Origin: Oscarella lobularis
Lineage: Eukaryota > Porifera > Homoscleromorpha > Homosclerophorida > Oscarellidae
Direction: 5' to 3'
NCBI RefSeq assembly: GCF_947507565.1
Contig: NC_089180.1
Span: forward strand, 434,001 to 498,000
Length of the DNA stretch: 64,000 nt
Shown: piece after piece, positions 43,401 through 58,400 of the stretch
How the letters are laid out: each line of letters begins with the position of its first letter
How positions within the stretch are numbered: the stretch's first letter is position 1
The notes under the pieces: model-generated
Databases searched by the model: none
What the model was told of the DNA's origin: nothing
Seen by the model: the letters and a program-made list of their open reading frames with translations, nothing else
Made by a program: the position numbers and the translations under genes

Positions 43401-46400
43401 GGTATAGAGCTTAATTAATACGGAGTTTCTAGAAAGCGTAGGAAGAAAAAGAAGGAAGGTTCGTTTGGTAGTCTACTCATTTCTTAATCGTCCTTTATCT
43501 AGTTGAGATTTTAGGAGTGCCACGGCGTCGATCCAAGGAGGAAGTCGTCGACAGTTTTTCTACGGTTGATTTGCACGCCGTCGATGACGACCAATCGCAA
43601 GCCAGCTCTCGAGCCCAGTCGCCGCCTTTGTCGCCAAACGGCTCCCTGTCACCGCAGTCTTTTCCTCATATTTCTCTCGCGGCTGCACCCGCTGTTGAAG
43701 GAGGCGGCGATGCGGAGACGGCGAACGGAGATGCGGCGGCGGGAGCTGCGTCTTTGTCGCTGGCTGACGTCGATCCGGAAATGAGTTTGATGCTGAAGCC
43801 TCGCTTTAGAGATTCGGGAATTTTGAATGAGATGGAAGAACCGGTCGAATCAAACGTCGAAGCCGCGCCTGTAGTAAAAGGTAATAGAATCAAAGCAATC
43901 CGAGCTCAGTCCCCATAGCAAAACATGACACTACATTTAGACCCTTTAGCTATGATTTCATGTTTTGTAGAACCTCTCCTCGCACTCCTATTGATTTGTA
44001 GAGGCCCCCCCCCCCCCCCCACTCCTATTGATTTGTAGAGGCCCCCCCAGCTCTACGTCTTTTTTCAATTTGAATTCTAGCCACTTTTTATTGACCCTTT
44101 GGTTCTTTCTAATCTTTAGACGCGTCTCCAGTTTCCCAATTACTAGACTTCATCAAAGATTCACTGTAAGTCTTTCCTCTACGCTGTTCCTTCCATAAGC
44201 CACCGTACTTGTAACATTTAGCGCCCAAGAAATCAATCCGACCGCTTTGGAATCGTGGAAGAATCGTCTCGACGAATTTTCCACCAAGGGCGCCGCGACG
44301 ACGTCGTGGACGGAAATCCTCGCCGATTTCGACTCGGAATCGCGTCACGGCTTCGTCGAATTAACCACGCGTTACGTCGAAACGGCTCCCAAGGCGACGA
44401 CGTTCTTGAGACGCTACCATCAAGTCATAGACACGTGGCGTGTGAGAGAGACGCTCGTGAATACGAAGTCTTATAGCGAAGACTGCTGGTCGGCTTTGAC
44501 GCAAGGTAAAGAGTAGAAAAAATGCCATTAATCCTTTTCAAAAATTATTGACTTGGATTTTAAATTTTAATAATGACTGGTTTGAATTTAGATGCTATTG
44601 GATTGAGTGGTGAGAGTGCTGACGAGCTGACTAGACGCATTCTGCATTCGACAAGTAGCGTGAACGTTCTCCCTCTCCTATGCAGGTTAGTCTGTTGATA
44701 AAGACTTACTTCTCTTTGAGGAGGCAAACTCTTCTTTAGGTTATATGAGCTAGATTGCTTCAGAGCCGTTTCAGTTTGCTCTGAGCTTTATCCGAGTATT
44801 TTTCCAATTGAAGTAGCGTTCTTGTGCCAACTTTTGGCCGAAAATCGACGACCGTCTCAAGCTGTCAACACCCAGGGGGTCGAATCCTTTCTAGAATACA
44901 TCGATTTATTAGCTGAAAAGTAGAAATTTTGACATTGCACTACGTTTTTCTCATTGAGCCTCTTTCTCTCTCTTAGACCGGGAGCAGTGCGATCGTTGCT
45001 TCGCGACGACGTTTTGAGTTTCGTTTGGCTTGAAGCCGCTCTGCTCGATTGTCCGGATAAAAGTTTTCTCGTGTGTTCCAATGGAACGGCAAGGTAAGAA
45101 ATCGCGCGTTTGTTCTATCTAGGCTTTAGTTTTACTGCAGATCTGGCAGCCATGCCGTTGCATGGAAACGAGGAAAGGAAATAGAAATGATTATCAAGGA
45201 ATCGTCGATTCGAGGGCAAAGGCGCACACTCGATCTTTGTGAAAGCTACGGGTAAAGAGCTCTAATCATTTCGTCATATTACGGATTAAAATTGTGTTTT
45301 TTTTAATTAATTCAGCTATTGGCTTGGCTACGTTGATCTGCTCTGCGTACACAATCAACGCGAGAAAGCGATCGATACACTCGCACGCTTAGGGGATATT
45401 GGCCTCATAGAGAACCCTCAGCCATGGGGCAAGTAGCGCAAAGCACGCGCGCCTTTGTATCTAACCAAGGCGCACGTTCTTTCTACTGGGGGTACACATT
45501 CTAATGGGACATATAACGTAGGAAATTTACCCGCCAGTGGTGCGGAATGGGTTCACCTGCTCTCAATTGCGTTTGACAAGCGCGACTTGAAGTTGAACGG
45601 GGAGGCTTTAGCCAGGGTCCTCGTTCGACACCGCGGACCGAGTTTCGCAGCCGAAGTTCTGAGCCAGTTGAAAATTCCGCCCGATTCTGGACTCGACGTG
45701 TTTACGAAGACTCTCTTTCAGTGTTTCGCTGCTAAAGAAAGCGAAGAGTTCGTCGGGAGGGGGCCCTTCCTTCTGGAGAGTTTTGAGCGAAATTGTTTTT
45801 AGGAAATTATCTCAGACGATGCTTGAGAAACTTGATAGCTACTTGTGGTCGCCCAAACCGATTGCGTTGACTCCCGCGCTTCAGTATTCCGTGGAAAATA
45901 AGAAGGGGAGTGACGAGGAGGAGAGCTTGAGTCCAGCACAAAAGGGTCTTTCGTCTCAGGTAGGAAATATTAATATTTAGGCCCTAAGAATCAAAGATTA
46001 GGCCCTCAATTTAATATTTAGGCCCTAAGAATTAAAGATTAGGACCTCAATTTAATATTAAGGCCCTAAGAATTAAAGATTAGGCCCTCAATTTAATATT
46101 AAGGCCCTAAGAATTAAAGATTAGGCCCTCAATTTGATATTTAGTTCCTAAGAATCAAAGATTAGGCCCTCAATTTAATATTTAGGCCCTAAGAATTAAA
46201 GATTAGGCCCTCAATTTTATATTTGGGCCCTTAGAATTAAAGATTAGGCCCTCCATTTAATATTAAGACCCTAAGAATTAAAGATTAGACCCTCAATTTA
46301 ATATTTAGGTCCTTAGAATTAAAGATTAGGCCCTCAATTTAATATATAGGCCCTAAGAATTAAAGATTAGGCCCTCAATTTTATATTTAGGCCCTAAGAA

Positions 46401-49400
46401 TCAAAGATTAGGCCCTCAATTATTTAGGCCCTAAGAATCAAAGATTAGGCCCTAAATTTAATATTTAGGCCCTAAGAATTAAAGATTAGGCCCTCAATTT
46501 TATATTTAGGCCCTAAGCATCAAAGATTAGGCCCTCAATTTAATATTTAGGCCCTAAGAATTAAAGATTAGGCCCTCAATTTTATATTTAGGCCCTAAGA
46601 ATAAAAGATTAGGCTCTCAATTTAATATTTAGGCCCTTAGAATTAAAGACTAGGCCCTCAATTTAATATTGAGGCCCTAAGAATTAAAGATTAGGCCCTC
46701 AATTTAATATTTAGGCCTAAAGAATTAAAGATTAGGCCCTCAATTTGATATTTAGTTCCTAAGAATCAAAGATTAGGCCCTCAATTTAATATTTAGGCCC
46801 TTAGAATTAAAGATTAGGCCCTCAATTTAATATTAAGGCCCTAAGAATTAAACATTAGACCCTCAATTTAATATTTAGGTCCTTAGAATTAAAGATTAGG
46901 CCCTCAATTTAATATTTAGGCCCTAAGAATTAAAGATTAGGCCCTCAATTTTATATTTAGGCCCTTAGAATTAAAGATTAGGCCCTCAATTTAATATTAA
47001 GGCCCTAAGAATTAAAGATTAGACCCTCAATTTAATATTTAGGTCCTTAGAATTAAAGATTAGGCCCTCAATTTAATATTTAGGCCCTAAGAATTAAAGA
47101 TTAGGCCCTCCATTTTATATTTGGGCCCTTAGAATTAAAGATTAGGCCCTCAATTTAATATTAATACCCTAAGAATTAAAGATTAGACCCTCAATTTAAT
47201 ATTTAGGTCCTTAGAATTAAAGATTAGGCCCTCAATTTAATATTTAGGCCCTAAGAATTAAAGATTAGGCCCTCAATTTAATATTTTGGCCCTTAGAATT
47301 AAAGATTAGGCCCTCTATTTAATATTTAGGCTTTAAGCATCAAAGATTAGGCCCTCAATTTAATATTTAGGCCCTAAGAATTAAAGATTAGGCCTTCAAT
47401 TTTTTATTTAGGCCCTAAGAATCAATGATTAGGCCCACAATTTAATATTTAGGTCCTTAGAATTAAAGGTTAGGCCCTCAATTTAATATTTAGGCTCTAA
47501 GAATTAAAGATTAGGCCCTCAATTTAATATTTAGGCCCTAAGAATTAAAGATTAGGCCCTCAATTTTTTATTTAGGCCCTAAGAATATAAGATTAGGTCC
47601 TCAATTTAATATTTAGGCCCTTAGAATTAAAGACTAGGCCCTCAATTTAATATTTAGGCCCTAAGAATCAAAGATTAGGCCCTCAATTTAATAATTAGGC
47701 CCTAAGAATCAAAGATTAGGCCCTCAAATTAAAATTTAGGCCTAAAGAATTAAAGAGTAGGCCCTCAATTTGATATTTAGTCCCTAAGAATGAATTATTA
47801 GACCCTCAAATTAATATTTAGGCCTAAAGAATTAAAGATTAGGCCCTGAATTTAATATTTAGGCCCTAAGAATTAAAGATTAAACCCTCAATTTAATAAT
47901 TAGGTCCTTAGAATTAAACATTAGGCCCTCAATTTAATATTTTGGCTCTAAGAATTAAAGATTAGGCCCTCAATTTTATACTTAGGCCCTAAGAATCAAA
48001 GATTAGGCCCTCTATTTAATATTTAGGCCCTAAGAATCAAAGATTAGGCCCTCAATTTAATATTTAGGCCCTAAGAATCAAAGATTAGGCCCTCAATTTA
48101 ATAATTAGGCTATAAGAATCATCGATTAGGCCCTCAAATTAATATTTAGGCCTAAAGAATTAAAGATTAGGCCCTCAATTTGATATTTAGTCCCTAAGAA
48201 TCAAAGATTAGGCCCTCAATTTAATATTTATTTCCTTAGAATTAACGATTAGGCCCTCAATTTAATATTTAGGCCTTTAGAATTAAAGATTAGGCCCTCA
48301 ATTTAATATTTAGGAACTTAGAATTGAAAATTAGGCCCTCGATTTAATATTTAGGCTTTAAGCATCAAAGATTAGGTCCTCAATTTAATATTTAGGTCCT
48401 AAGAATTAAAGATTAGGCCCTCAATTTTATATTTAGGCCCTAAGAATCAAACATTAGGCCCTCAATTTAATAATTAGGCCCTAAGAATTAAAGATTAGGC
48501 CTTCAATTTTTTATTTAGGCCCTAAGAATCAATGATTAGGCCCTCAATTTAATATTTAGGTCCTTAGAATTAAAGGTTAGGCCCTCAATTTAATATTTAG
48601 GCTCTAAGAATTAAAGATTAGGACCTCAATTTTATATTTAGGCCCTAAGAATCAAAGATTAGGCCCTCAATTTAATATTTAGTTTCTTAGAATTAAAGAC
48701 TAGGCCCTCAATTTAATATTGAGGCACTAAGAATTAAAGATTAGGCCCTCAATTTAATATTAAGGCCCTAAGAATTAAAGATCAGGCCCTCAATTTAATA
48801 TTTAGGCCCTAAGAATCAAAGATTAGGCCCTCAAATTAATAATTAGGCCTAAAGAATTAAAGATTAGGCCCTCACTTTTATATTTAGGCCCTAAGAATCA
48901 AAGATTAGGCCCTCAATTTAATATTTAGGCCCTGAGAATCAAAGATTAGGCCCTCAATTTAATATTTAGGCCCTAAGAATTAAAGATTACACCCTCAATT
49001 GAATATTTAGGTCCTTAGAATTAAAGATTAGGTCCTCATTTTAATATTTAGGAACTTAGAATTAAAGATTAGGCCCTCGATTTAATATTTAGGCTTTAAG
49101 CATCAAAGATTAGGTCCTCAATTTAATATTTAGGTCCTAAGAATTAAAGATTAGGCCCTGAATTTTATATTTAGGCTCTAAGAATCAAACATTAGGCCCT
49201 CAATTTAATAATTAGGCCCTAAGAATCAAAGATTAGGCCCTAAAATTAATATTTAGGCCTAAAGAATTAAAGATTAGGCCCTCAATTTGATATTTAGTCC
49301 CTAAGAATCAAAGATTAGGCCCTCAATTTAATATTTAGGCCCTCATAATCAAAGATTAGGCCCTCAATTTAATATTTAGGCCCTAAGAATTAAAGATTAG

Positions 49401-52400
49401 ACCCTCAATTTAATATTTAGGTTCTTAGAATTAAAGATTAGGCCCTCAATTTAATATTTAGGCCCTAAGAATTAAAGATTAGGCCCTCAATTTAATATTT
49501 TGGCCCTTAGAATTAAAGATTAGGCCCTCTATTTAATATTTAGGCTTTAAGCATCAAAGATTAGGCCCTCAATTTAATATTTAGGCCCTAAGAATTAAAG
49601 ATTAGGCTTTCAATTTTTTATTTAGGCCCTAAGAATCAATGATTAGGCCCACAATTTAATATTTAGGTCCTTAGAATTAAAGGTTAGGCCCTCAATTTAA
49701 TATTTAGGCTCTAAGAATTAAAGATTAGGCCCTCAATTTAATATTTAGGCCCTAAGAATTAAAGATTAGGCCCTCAATTTTTTATTTAGGCCTTAAGAAT
49801 ATAAGATTAGGTCCTCAATTTAATATTTAGGCCTTTAGAATTAAAGACTAGGCCCTCAATTTAATATTTAGGCCCTAAGAATCAAAGATTAGGCCCTCAA
49901 TTTAATAATTAGGCTCTAAGAATCAAAGATTAGGCCCTCAAATTAAAATTTAGGCCTAAAGAATTAAAGAGTAGGCCCTCAATTTGATATTTAGTCCCTA
50001 AGAATCAATTATTAGACCCTCAAATTAATATTTAGGACTAAAGAATTAAAGATTAGGCCCTGAATTTAATATTTAGGTCCTAAGAATTAAAGATTAGACC
50101 CTCAATTTAATATTTTGGCTATAAGAATTAAAGATTACGCCCTCAATTTTATACTTAGGCCCTAAGAATCAAAGATTAGGCCCTCTATTTAATATTTAGG
50201 CCCTAAGAATCAAAGATTAGGCCCTCAATTTAATATTTAGGCCCTAAGAATCAAAGATTAGGGCCTCAATTTAATAATTAGGCCATAAGAATCATCGATT
50301 AGGCCCTCAAATTAATATTTAGGCCTAAAGAATTAAAGATTAGGCCCTCAATTTGATATTTAGTCCCTAAGAATCAAAGATTAGGCCCTCAATTTAATAT
50401 TTATTTCCTTAGAATTAACGATTAGGCCCTCAATTTAATATTTAGGCCCTTAGAATTAAAGATTAGGCCCTCGATTTAATATTTAGGCTTTAAGCGTCAA
50501 AGATTAGACCCTCAATTTAAAATTTACGCTCTAAGAATTAAAGATTATGCCCTCAATTTTACATTTAGGCCCTAAGAATTAAAGATTAGGCCCTCAATTT
50601 AATATTTTGGCACTTAGAATTAAAGATTAGGCCCTCGATTTAATATTTAGGCCCTAAGAATCAAAGATTAGGCCCTCAATTTAATATTTAGGCCCTAAGA
50701 ATCAAAGATTAGTCTCTCAATTTAATATTTAGGTCCTAAGAATTAAAGATTAGGCCCTCAATTTAATATTTAGTCCCTAAGAATCAAAGATTAGGCCCTC
50801 AATTTAATATTTAGGCCCTAAGAATCAAAGATTAGGCCCTCAATTTAATATTTAGGCCCTAAGAATTAAAGATTACACCCTCAATTTAATATTTAGGTCC
50901 TTAGAATTAAAGATTAGGCCCTCAATTTAATATTTAGGAACTTAGAATTAAAAATTAGGCCCTCGATTTAATATTTAGGCCCTCGATTTAATATTTAGGC
51001 TTTAAGCATCAAAGATTAGGTCCTCAATTTAATATTTAGGTCCTAAGAATTAAAGATTAGGCCCTCAATTTTATATTTAGGCCCTAAGAATCAAACTTTA
51101 GGCTCTCAATTTAATAATTAGGCCCTAAGAATTAAAGATTAGGCCTTCAATTTTTTATTTAGGCCCTAAGAATCAATGATTAGGCCCTCAATTTAATATT
51201 TAGGTCCTTAGAATTAAAGGTTAGGCCCTCAATTTAATAATTAGGCCCTAAGAATCAAAGATTAGGCCCTCAATGTAATATTTAGGCCCTAAGAATTAAA
51301 GATTAGGCCCTCAATTTAATATTTAGTCCCTAAGAATCAAAGATTAGGCCCTCAATTTAATATTTAGGCCCTAAGAATCAAAGATTAGGCCCTCAATTTA
51401 ATATTTAGGCCCTAAGAATTAAAGATTACACCCTCAATTTAATATTTAGGTCCTTAGAATTAAAGATTAGGCCCTCAATTTAATATTTAGGAACTTAGAA
51501 TTAAAAATTAGGCCCTCGATTTAATATTTAGGCTTTAAGCATCAAAGATTAGGCCCTCAATTTTATAATTAGGCCCTAAGAATCAAAGATTAGGCCCTCA
51601 ATTTAATATTTAGTTTCTTAGAATTAAAGACTAGGTCCTCAATTTAATATTCAGGCCCTAAGAATTAAAGATTAGGCTCTCAATTTTATATTTAGGCCCT
51701 AAGAATTAAAGATTAGACCCTCAATTTAATATTTAGGTCCTTAGAATCAAAGATTAGGTCCTCAATTTAATATCTAAGTCCTTAGAATTAAAGATTAGGC
51801 CCTCAATTTAATATTTAGGCCCTAAGAATCAAAGATTAGGCCCTCAGTTTAATGATTAGGCCCTAAGAATCAAAGATTAGGCCCTCAAATTAAAATCTAG
51901 GCCTAAAGAATTAAAGAGTATGCCCTCAATTTGATATTTAGTCGTTAAGAATCAATTATTAGACCCTCAAATTAATATTTAGGTTTAAAGAATTAAAGAT
52001 TAGGCCCTCAATTTAATATTTAGGCCCTTAGAATTAAAGACTGGACCCTCAATTTAATAATTAGGTCCTTAGAATTAAAGATTAGGCCCTCAATTTAATA
52101 TTTTGGCTCTAAGAATTAAAGATTAGGCCCTCAATTTTATATTTAGGCCCTAAGAATCAAAGATTAGGCCCTAAGAATCAAAGATTTGGCCTTCAATTTA
52201 ATATTTAGGCCCTAAGAATCAAAGATTAGGCCCTCAATTTAATAATTAGGTCGTAAGAATCATCGATTAGGCCCTCAAATTAATATTTATGCCTAAAGAA
52301 TTAAAGATTAGGCCCTCAATTTAATATTTATTTCCTTAGAATTAACGATTAGGCCCTCAATTTAATATTTAGGCCTTTAGAATTAAAGATTAGGCCCTCG

Positions 52401-55400
52401 ATTTAATATTTAGGCTTTAAGCGTCAAAGATTAGACCCTCAATTTAAAATTTAGGCCCTAATAATTAAAGATTATGCCCTCAATTTTATATTTAGGCCCT
52501 AAGAATTAAAGATTAGGCCCGCAATTTAATATTTTGGCCCTTAGAATTAAAGATTAGGCCCTCGATTTAATATTTAGGCCCTAAGAATCAAAGATTAGGC
52601 CCTCAATTTAATATTTAGGCCCTAAGAATCAAAGATTAGTCTCTCAATTTAATATTTAGGCCCTAAGAATTAAGGATTAGCCCCTCAATTTTTTATTTAG
52701 GCTTTAAGAATCAAACATTAGGCCATCAATTTAATAATTAGGCCCTAAGAATCAAAGATTAGGCCCTCAAATTAAAATTTAGGCCTAAAGAATTAAAGAT
52801 TAGGCTCTCAATTTGATATTTTGTCCCTAAGAATCAATGATTAGACCCTCAATTTTATATTTAGGCCCTAAGAATCAAAGATTAGGTCCTCAATTTAATA
52901 TTTAGGCCCTTAGAATTAAAGACTAGGCCCTCAATTTAATATTTAGGCCTTAAGAATCAAAGATTAGGCCCTCAATTTAATAATTAGGCCCTAAGAATCA
53001 AAGATTAGGCCCTCAAATTAAAATTTAGGCCTAAAGAATTAAAGAGTAGGCCCTCAATTTGATATTTAGTCGTTAAGAATCAATTATTAGACCCTCAAAT
53101 TAATATTTAGGCCTAAAGAATTAAAGATTAGGCCCTCAATTTAATATTTAGGCCCTTAGAATTAAAGATTGGACCCTCAATTTAATAATTAGGTCCTTAG
53201 AATTAAAGATTAGGCCCTCAATTTAATATTTTGGCTCTAAGAATTAAAGATTAGGCCCTCGATTTAATATTGAGGCCCTAAGAATCAAAGATTAGGCCCT
53301 CAATGTAATATTTAGGCCCTAAGAATCAAAGATTAGGCCCTCAATTTAATATTTAGGCACTAAGAATTAAAGATTAGACCCTCAATTTAATATTTAGGCC
53401 CTAAGAATTAAAGATTAGGGCCTCAATTTTTTATTTAGGCTTTAAGAATCAAAGATTAGGCCCTCAATTTAATATTTAGGCCCTAAGAATCAAAGATTAG
53501 TCTCTCAATTTAATATTTGCGCCCTAAGAATTAAAGATTAGGCCCTCAATTTTTTATTTAGGCTCTAAGAATCAAAGATTAGGCCCTCAATTTAATATTT
53601 AGGCCCTAAGAATCAAAGATTAGTCTCTCAATTTAATATCTGCGCCCTAAGAATCAAAGATTAGGCCCTCATTTTTATATTTAGGCCCTAAGAATCAAAG
53701 ATTAGACCCTCAATTTAATATTTAAGTCCTTGGAATCAAAGATTAGGCCCTCAATTTAATAATTAGGCCTTAAGAATCAAAGATTAGGCCCTCTATTTTA
53801 TATTTTGTCCTTAAGAATCAAAGATTAGGCCCTCAATTTAATATTTAGGCCCTAAGAATTAAAGATTAGACCCTCAATTTAATATTTAGGTCCTTAGAAT
53901 CAAAGATTAGGCCCTCAATTTTATAATTAGGCCCTAAGAATCAAAGATTAGGCCCTCTATTTGATATTTAGTTCCTAAGAATCAAAGATTAGGCCCTCAA
54001 TTTAATATTTAGGCCCTAAGAATTAAAGATTACACCCTCAATTTAATATTTAAGTCCTTAGAATCAAAGATTAGGCCCTCAATTTAATATTTAGGTCCTT
54101 AGAATCAAAGATTAGGCCCTCAATTTAATATTTAGGTCCTTAGAATCAAAGATTAGGCCCGCAATTTAATATTTAGGTCCTTAGAATTAAAGATTAGGCC
54201 CTCAATTTAATATTTAGGCCCTAAGAATCAAAGATTAGGTCCTCAATTTAATATTTAGGCCCTAAGAATCAAAGATTAGTCTTTCAATTTAATATTTACG
54301 CCCTAAGAATTAAAGATTAGGTTCTCAATTTTTTATTTAGGCCCTAAGAATCAAAGATTAGGCCCTCAATTTAATAATTAGGCCCTAAGAATCAAAGATT
54401 AGGCCCTCAAATTAATATTTAGGCTCTAAGAATCAAAGATTAGGCCCTCAATTTAATATTTAGGCCCTAAGAATTAAAGATTAGACCCTCAATTTAATAT
54501 TTAAGTCCGTAGAATCAAACATTAGGCCCTCAATTTAATATTTAAGTCCTTGGAATTAAAGATTAGGCCCTCAATTTAATATTTAGGACCTAAGAGTTAA
54601 AGATTAGGCCCTCAATTTTATATTAAGGCCCTTAGAATTAAAAATTAGACCCTCGATTTAATATTTAGCCCCTAAGAATCAAAGATTAGGCCCTCAATTT
54701 AATATTTAGGCTCTAAGAATTAAAGATTAGACCCTCAATTTAATATTTAAGTCTTTAGAATCAAAGATTAGGCCCTCAATTTAATATTTAGATCCTTAGA
54801 ATCAAAGATTAGGCCCTCTATTTTTTATTTAGGCCCTAAGAATCAAAGATTAGGCCCTCAATTTAATATTTAGGCCCTTAGAATTAAAAATTAGGCCCTC
54901 GATTTAATATTTAGCCCCTAAGAATCAAAGATTAGGCCCTCAATTTAATATTTAGGCTCTAAGAATTAAAGATTAGACCCTCAATTTAATATTTAAGTCT
55001 TTAGAATCAAAGATTAGGCCCTCAATTTAATATTTAGATCCTTAGAATCAGAGATTAGGCTCGCAATTTAATATTTAGGTCTTTAGAATTAAAGATTAGG
55101 CTCTCAATTTAATATTTAGGCCCTAAGAATTAAAGATTAGGCTCTCAATTTAATATTTAGGCCCTAAGAATTAAAGATTAGGCCCTCAATTTTTTATTTA
55201 GGCCCTAAGAATCAAAGATTAGGGCCTCAATTTAATAATTAGGCCCTAAGAATCAAAGATTAGGCCCTCAAATTAATATTTAGGCCTAAAGAATTAGAGA
55301 TTAGGCCCTCAATTTAATATTTAGGCCCTGAGAATTAAAGATTACACCCTCAATTTAATATTTAAGTCCTTAGAATCAAAGATTAGGCCCTCAATTTAAT

Positions 55401-58400
55401 ATTTAGGTCCTTAGAATCAAAGATTAGGCCCTCAATTTAATATTTAGGTCCTTAGAATCAAAGATGAGGCCCTCAATTTAATATTTAGGCCCTAAGAATC
55501 AAAGATTAGGCCCTCAATTTAATATTTAGGCCCTAAGAATCAAAGATTAGGCCCTCAATTTAATATTTAGGCCCTAAGAATCAAAGATTAATCTTTCAAT
55601 TTAATATTTACGCCCTAAGAATTAAAAATTAGGCCCTCGATTTAATATTTAGCCCCTAAGAATCATAGATTAGGCCCTCAATTTAATATTTAGGCTCTAA
55701 GAATTAAAGATTAGACCCTCAATTTAATATTTAAGTCTTTAGAATCAAAGATTAGGCTCGCAATTTAATATTTAGGTCTTTAGAATTAAAGATTAGGCTC
55801 TCAATTTAATATTTAGGCCCTAAGAATTAAAGATTAGGCTCTCAATTTAATATTTAGTCCCTACGAATCAATGATTATGCCCTCATTTTAATATTTAGGC
55901 TCTAAGAATTAAAGATTATGCCCTCAATTTTATATTTAGGCCCTAAGAATTAAAGATTAGGCCCTCAATTTAATATTTAGGCCCTTAGAATTAAAAATTA
56001 GGCCCTCGATTTAATATTTAGCCCCTAAGAATCAAAGATTAGGCCCTCAATTTAATATTTAGGCTCTAAGAATTAAAGATTAGACCCTCAATTTAATATT
56101 TAAGTCTTTAGAATCAAAGATTAGGCCCTCAATTTAATATTTAGATCCTTAGAATCAAAGATTAGGCTCGCAATTTAATATTTAGGTCTTTAGAATTAAA
56201 GATTAGGCTCTCAATTTAATATTTAGGCCCTAAGAATTAAAGATTAGGCTCTCAATTTAATATTTAGGCCCTAAGAATTAAAGATTAGGCCCTCAATTTT
56301 TTATTTAGGCCCTAAGAATCAAAGATTAGGCCCTCAATTTAATAATTAGGCCCTAAGAATCAAAGATTAGGCCCTCAAATTAATATTTAGGCCTAAAGAA
56401 TTAGAGATTTGGCCCTCAATTTTATATTTAGGCCCTAAGAATCAAAGATTCGGCCCTCAATTTAATATTTAGGCCCTAAGAATCAAAGATTAGGCCCTCA
56501 ATTTAATATTTAGGCCCTAAGAATTAAAGATTAGACCCTCAATTTAATATTTAGGTCCTTAGAATCAAAGATTAGGCCCTCAATTTTATAATTAGGCCCT
56601 AAGAATTAAAGATTAGGCCCTCAATTTAATATTTAGGCCCTAAGAATCAAATATTAGTCTTTCAATTTAATATTTAGGCCCTAAGAATTAAAGATTACAC
56701 CCTCAATTTAATATTTAAGTCCTTAGAATCAAAGATTAGGCCCTCAATTTAATATTTAGGTCCTTAGAATCAAAGATTAGGCCCTCAATTTAATATTTAG
56801 GTCCTTAGAATCAAAGATTAGCCCCGCAATTTAATATTTAGGTCCTTAGAATTAAAGATTAAGCCCTCAATTTAATATTTAGGCCCTAAGAATCAAAGAT
56901 TAGGCCCTCAATTTAATATTTAGGCCCTAAGAATCAAAGATTAGGCCCTCAATTTAATATTTAGGCCCTAAGAATCAAAGATTAATCTTTCAATTTAATA
57001 TTTACGCCCTAAGAATTAAAAATTAGGCCCTCGATTTAATATTTAGCCCCTAAGAATCATAGATTAGGCCCTCAATTTAATATTTAGGCTCTAAGAATTA
57101 AAGATTAGACCCTCAATTTAATATTTAAGTCTTTAGAATCAAAGATTAGGCTCGCAATTTAATATTTAGGTCTTTAGAATTAAAGATTAGGCTCTCAATT
57201 TAATATTTAGGCCCTAAGAATTAAAGATTAGGCTCTCAATTTAATATTTAGTCCCTACGAATCAATGATTATGCCCTCATTTTAATATTTAGGCTCTAAG
57301 AATTAAAGATTATGCCCTCAATTTTATATTTAGGCCCTAAGAATTAAAGATTAGGCCCTCAATTTAATATTTAGGCCCTTAGAATTAAAAATTAGGCCCT
57401 CGATTTAATATTTAGCCCCTAAGAATCAAAGATTAGGCCCTCAATTTAATATTTAGGCTCTAAGAATTAAAGATTAGACCCTCAATTTAATATTTAAGTC
57501 TTTAGAATCAAAGATTAGGCCCTCAATTTAATATTTAGATCCTTAGAATCAAAGATTAGGCTCGCAATTTAATATTTAGGTCTTTAGAATTAAAGATTAG
57601 GCTCTCAATTTAATATTTAGGCCCTAAGAATTAAAGATTAGGCTCTCAATTTAATATTTAGGCCCTAAGAATTAAAGATTAGGCCCTCAATTTTTTATTT
57701 AGGCCCTAAGAATCAAAGATTAGGCCCTCAATTTAATAATTAGGCCCTAAGAATCAAAGATTAGGCCCTCAAATTAATATTTAGGCCTAAAGAATTAGAG
57801 ATTTGGCCCTCAATTTTATATTTAGGCCCTAAGAATCAAAGATTAGGCCCTCAATTTAATATTTAGGCCCTAAGAATCAAAGATTAGGCCCTCAATTTAA
57901 TATTTAGGCCCTAAGAATTAAAGATTAGACCCTCAATTTAATATTTAGGTCCTTAGAATCAAAGATTAGGCCCTCAATTTTATAATTAGGCCCTAAGAAT
58001 TAAAGATTAGGCCCTCAATTTAATATTTAGGCCCTAAGAATCAAATATTAGTCTTTCAATTTAATATTTAGGCCCTAAGAATTAAAGATTAGACCCTCAA
58101 TTTAATATTTAGGTCTTTAGAATCAAAGATTAGGCCCTCAATTTAATAATTAGGCCCTAAGAATCAAAGATTAGGCCCTCAAATTAATATTTATGCCTAA
58201 AGAATTAAAGATTAGGCCCTCAATTTGATATTTAGTCCCTAAGAATCAAACATTAAGCCCTCAATTTAATAATTAGGCCCTAAGAATCAAAGATTAGGCC
58301 CTCAAATTATTATTTAGGCCTAAAGAATCAAAGATTAGGCCCTCAATTTAATATTTAGGCCCTAAGAATTAAAGATTAGACCCTCAATTTAATATTTATG

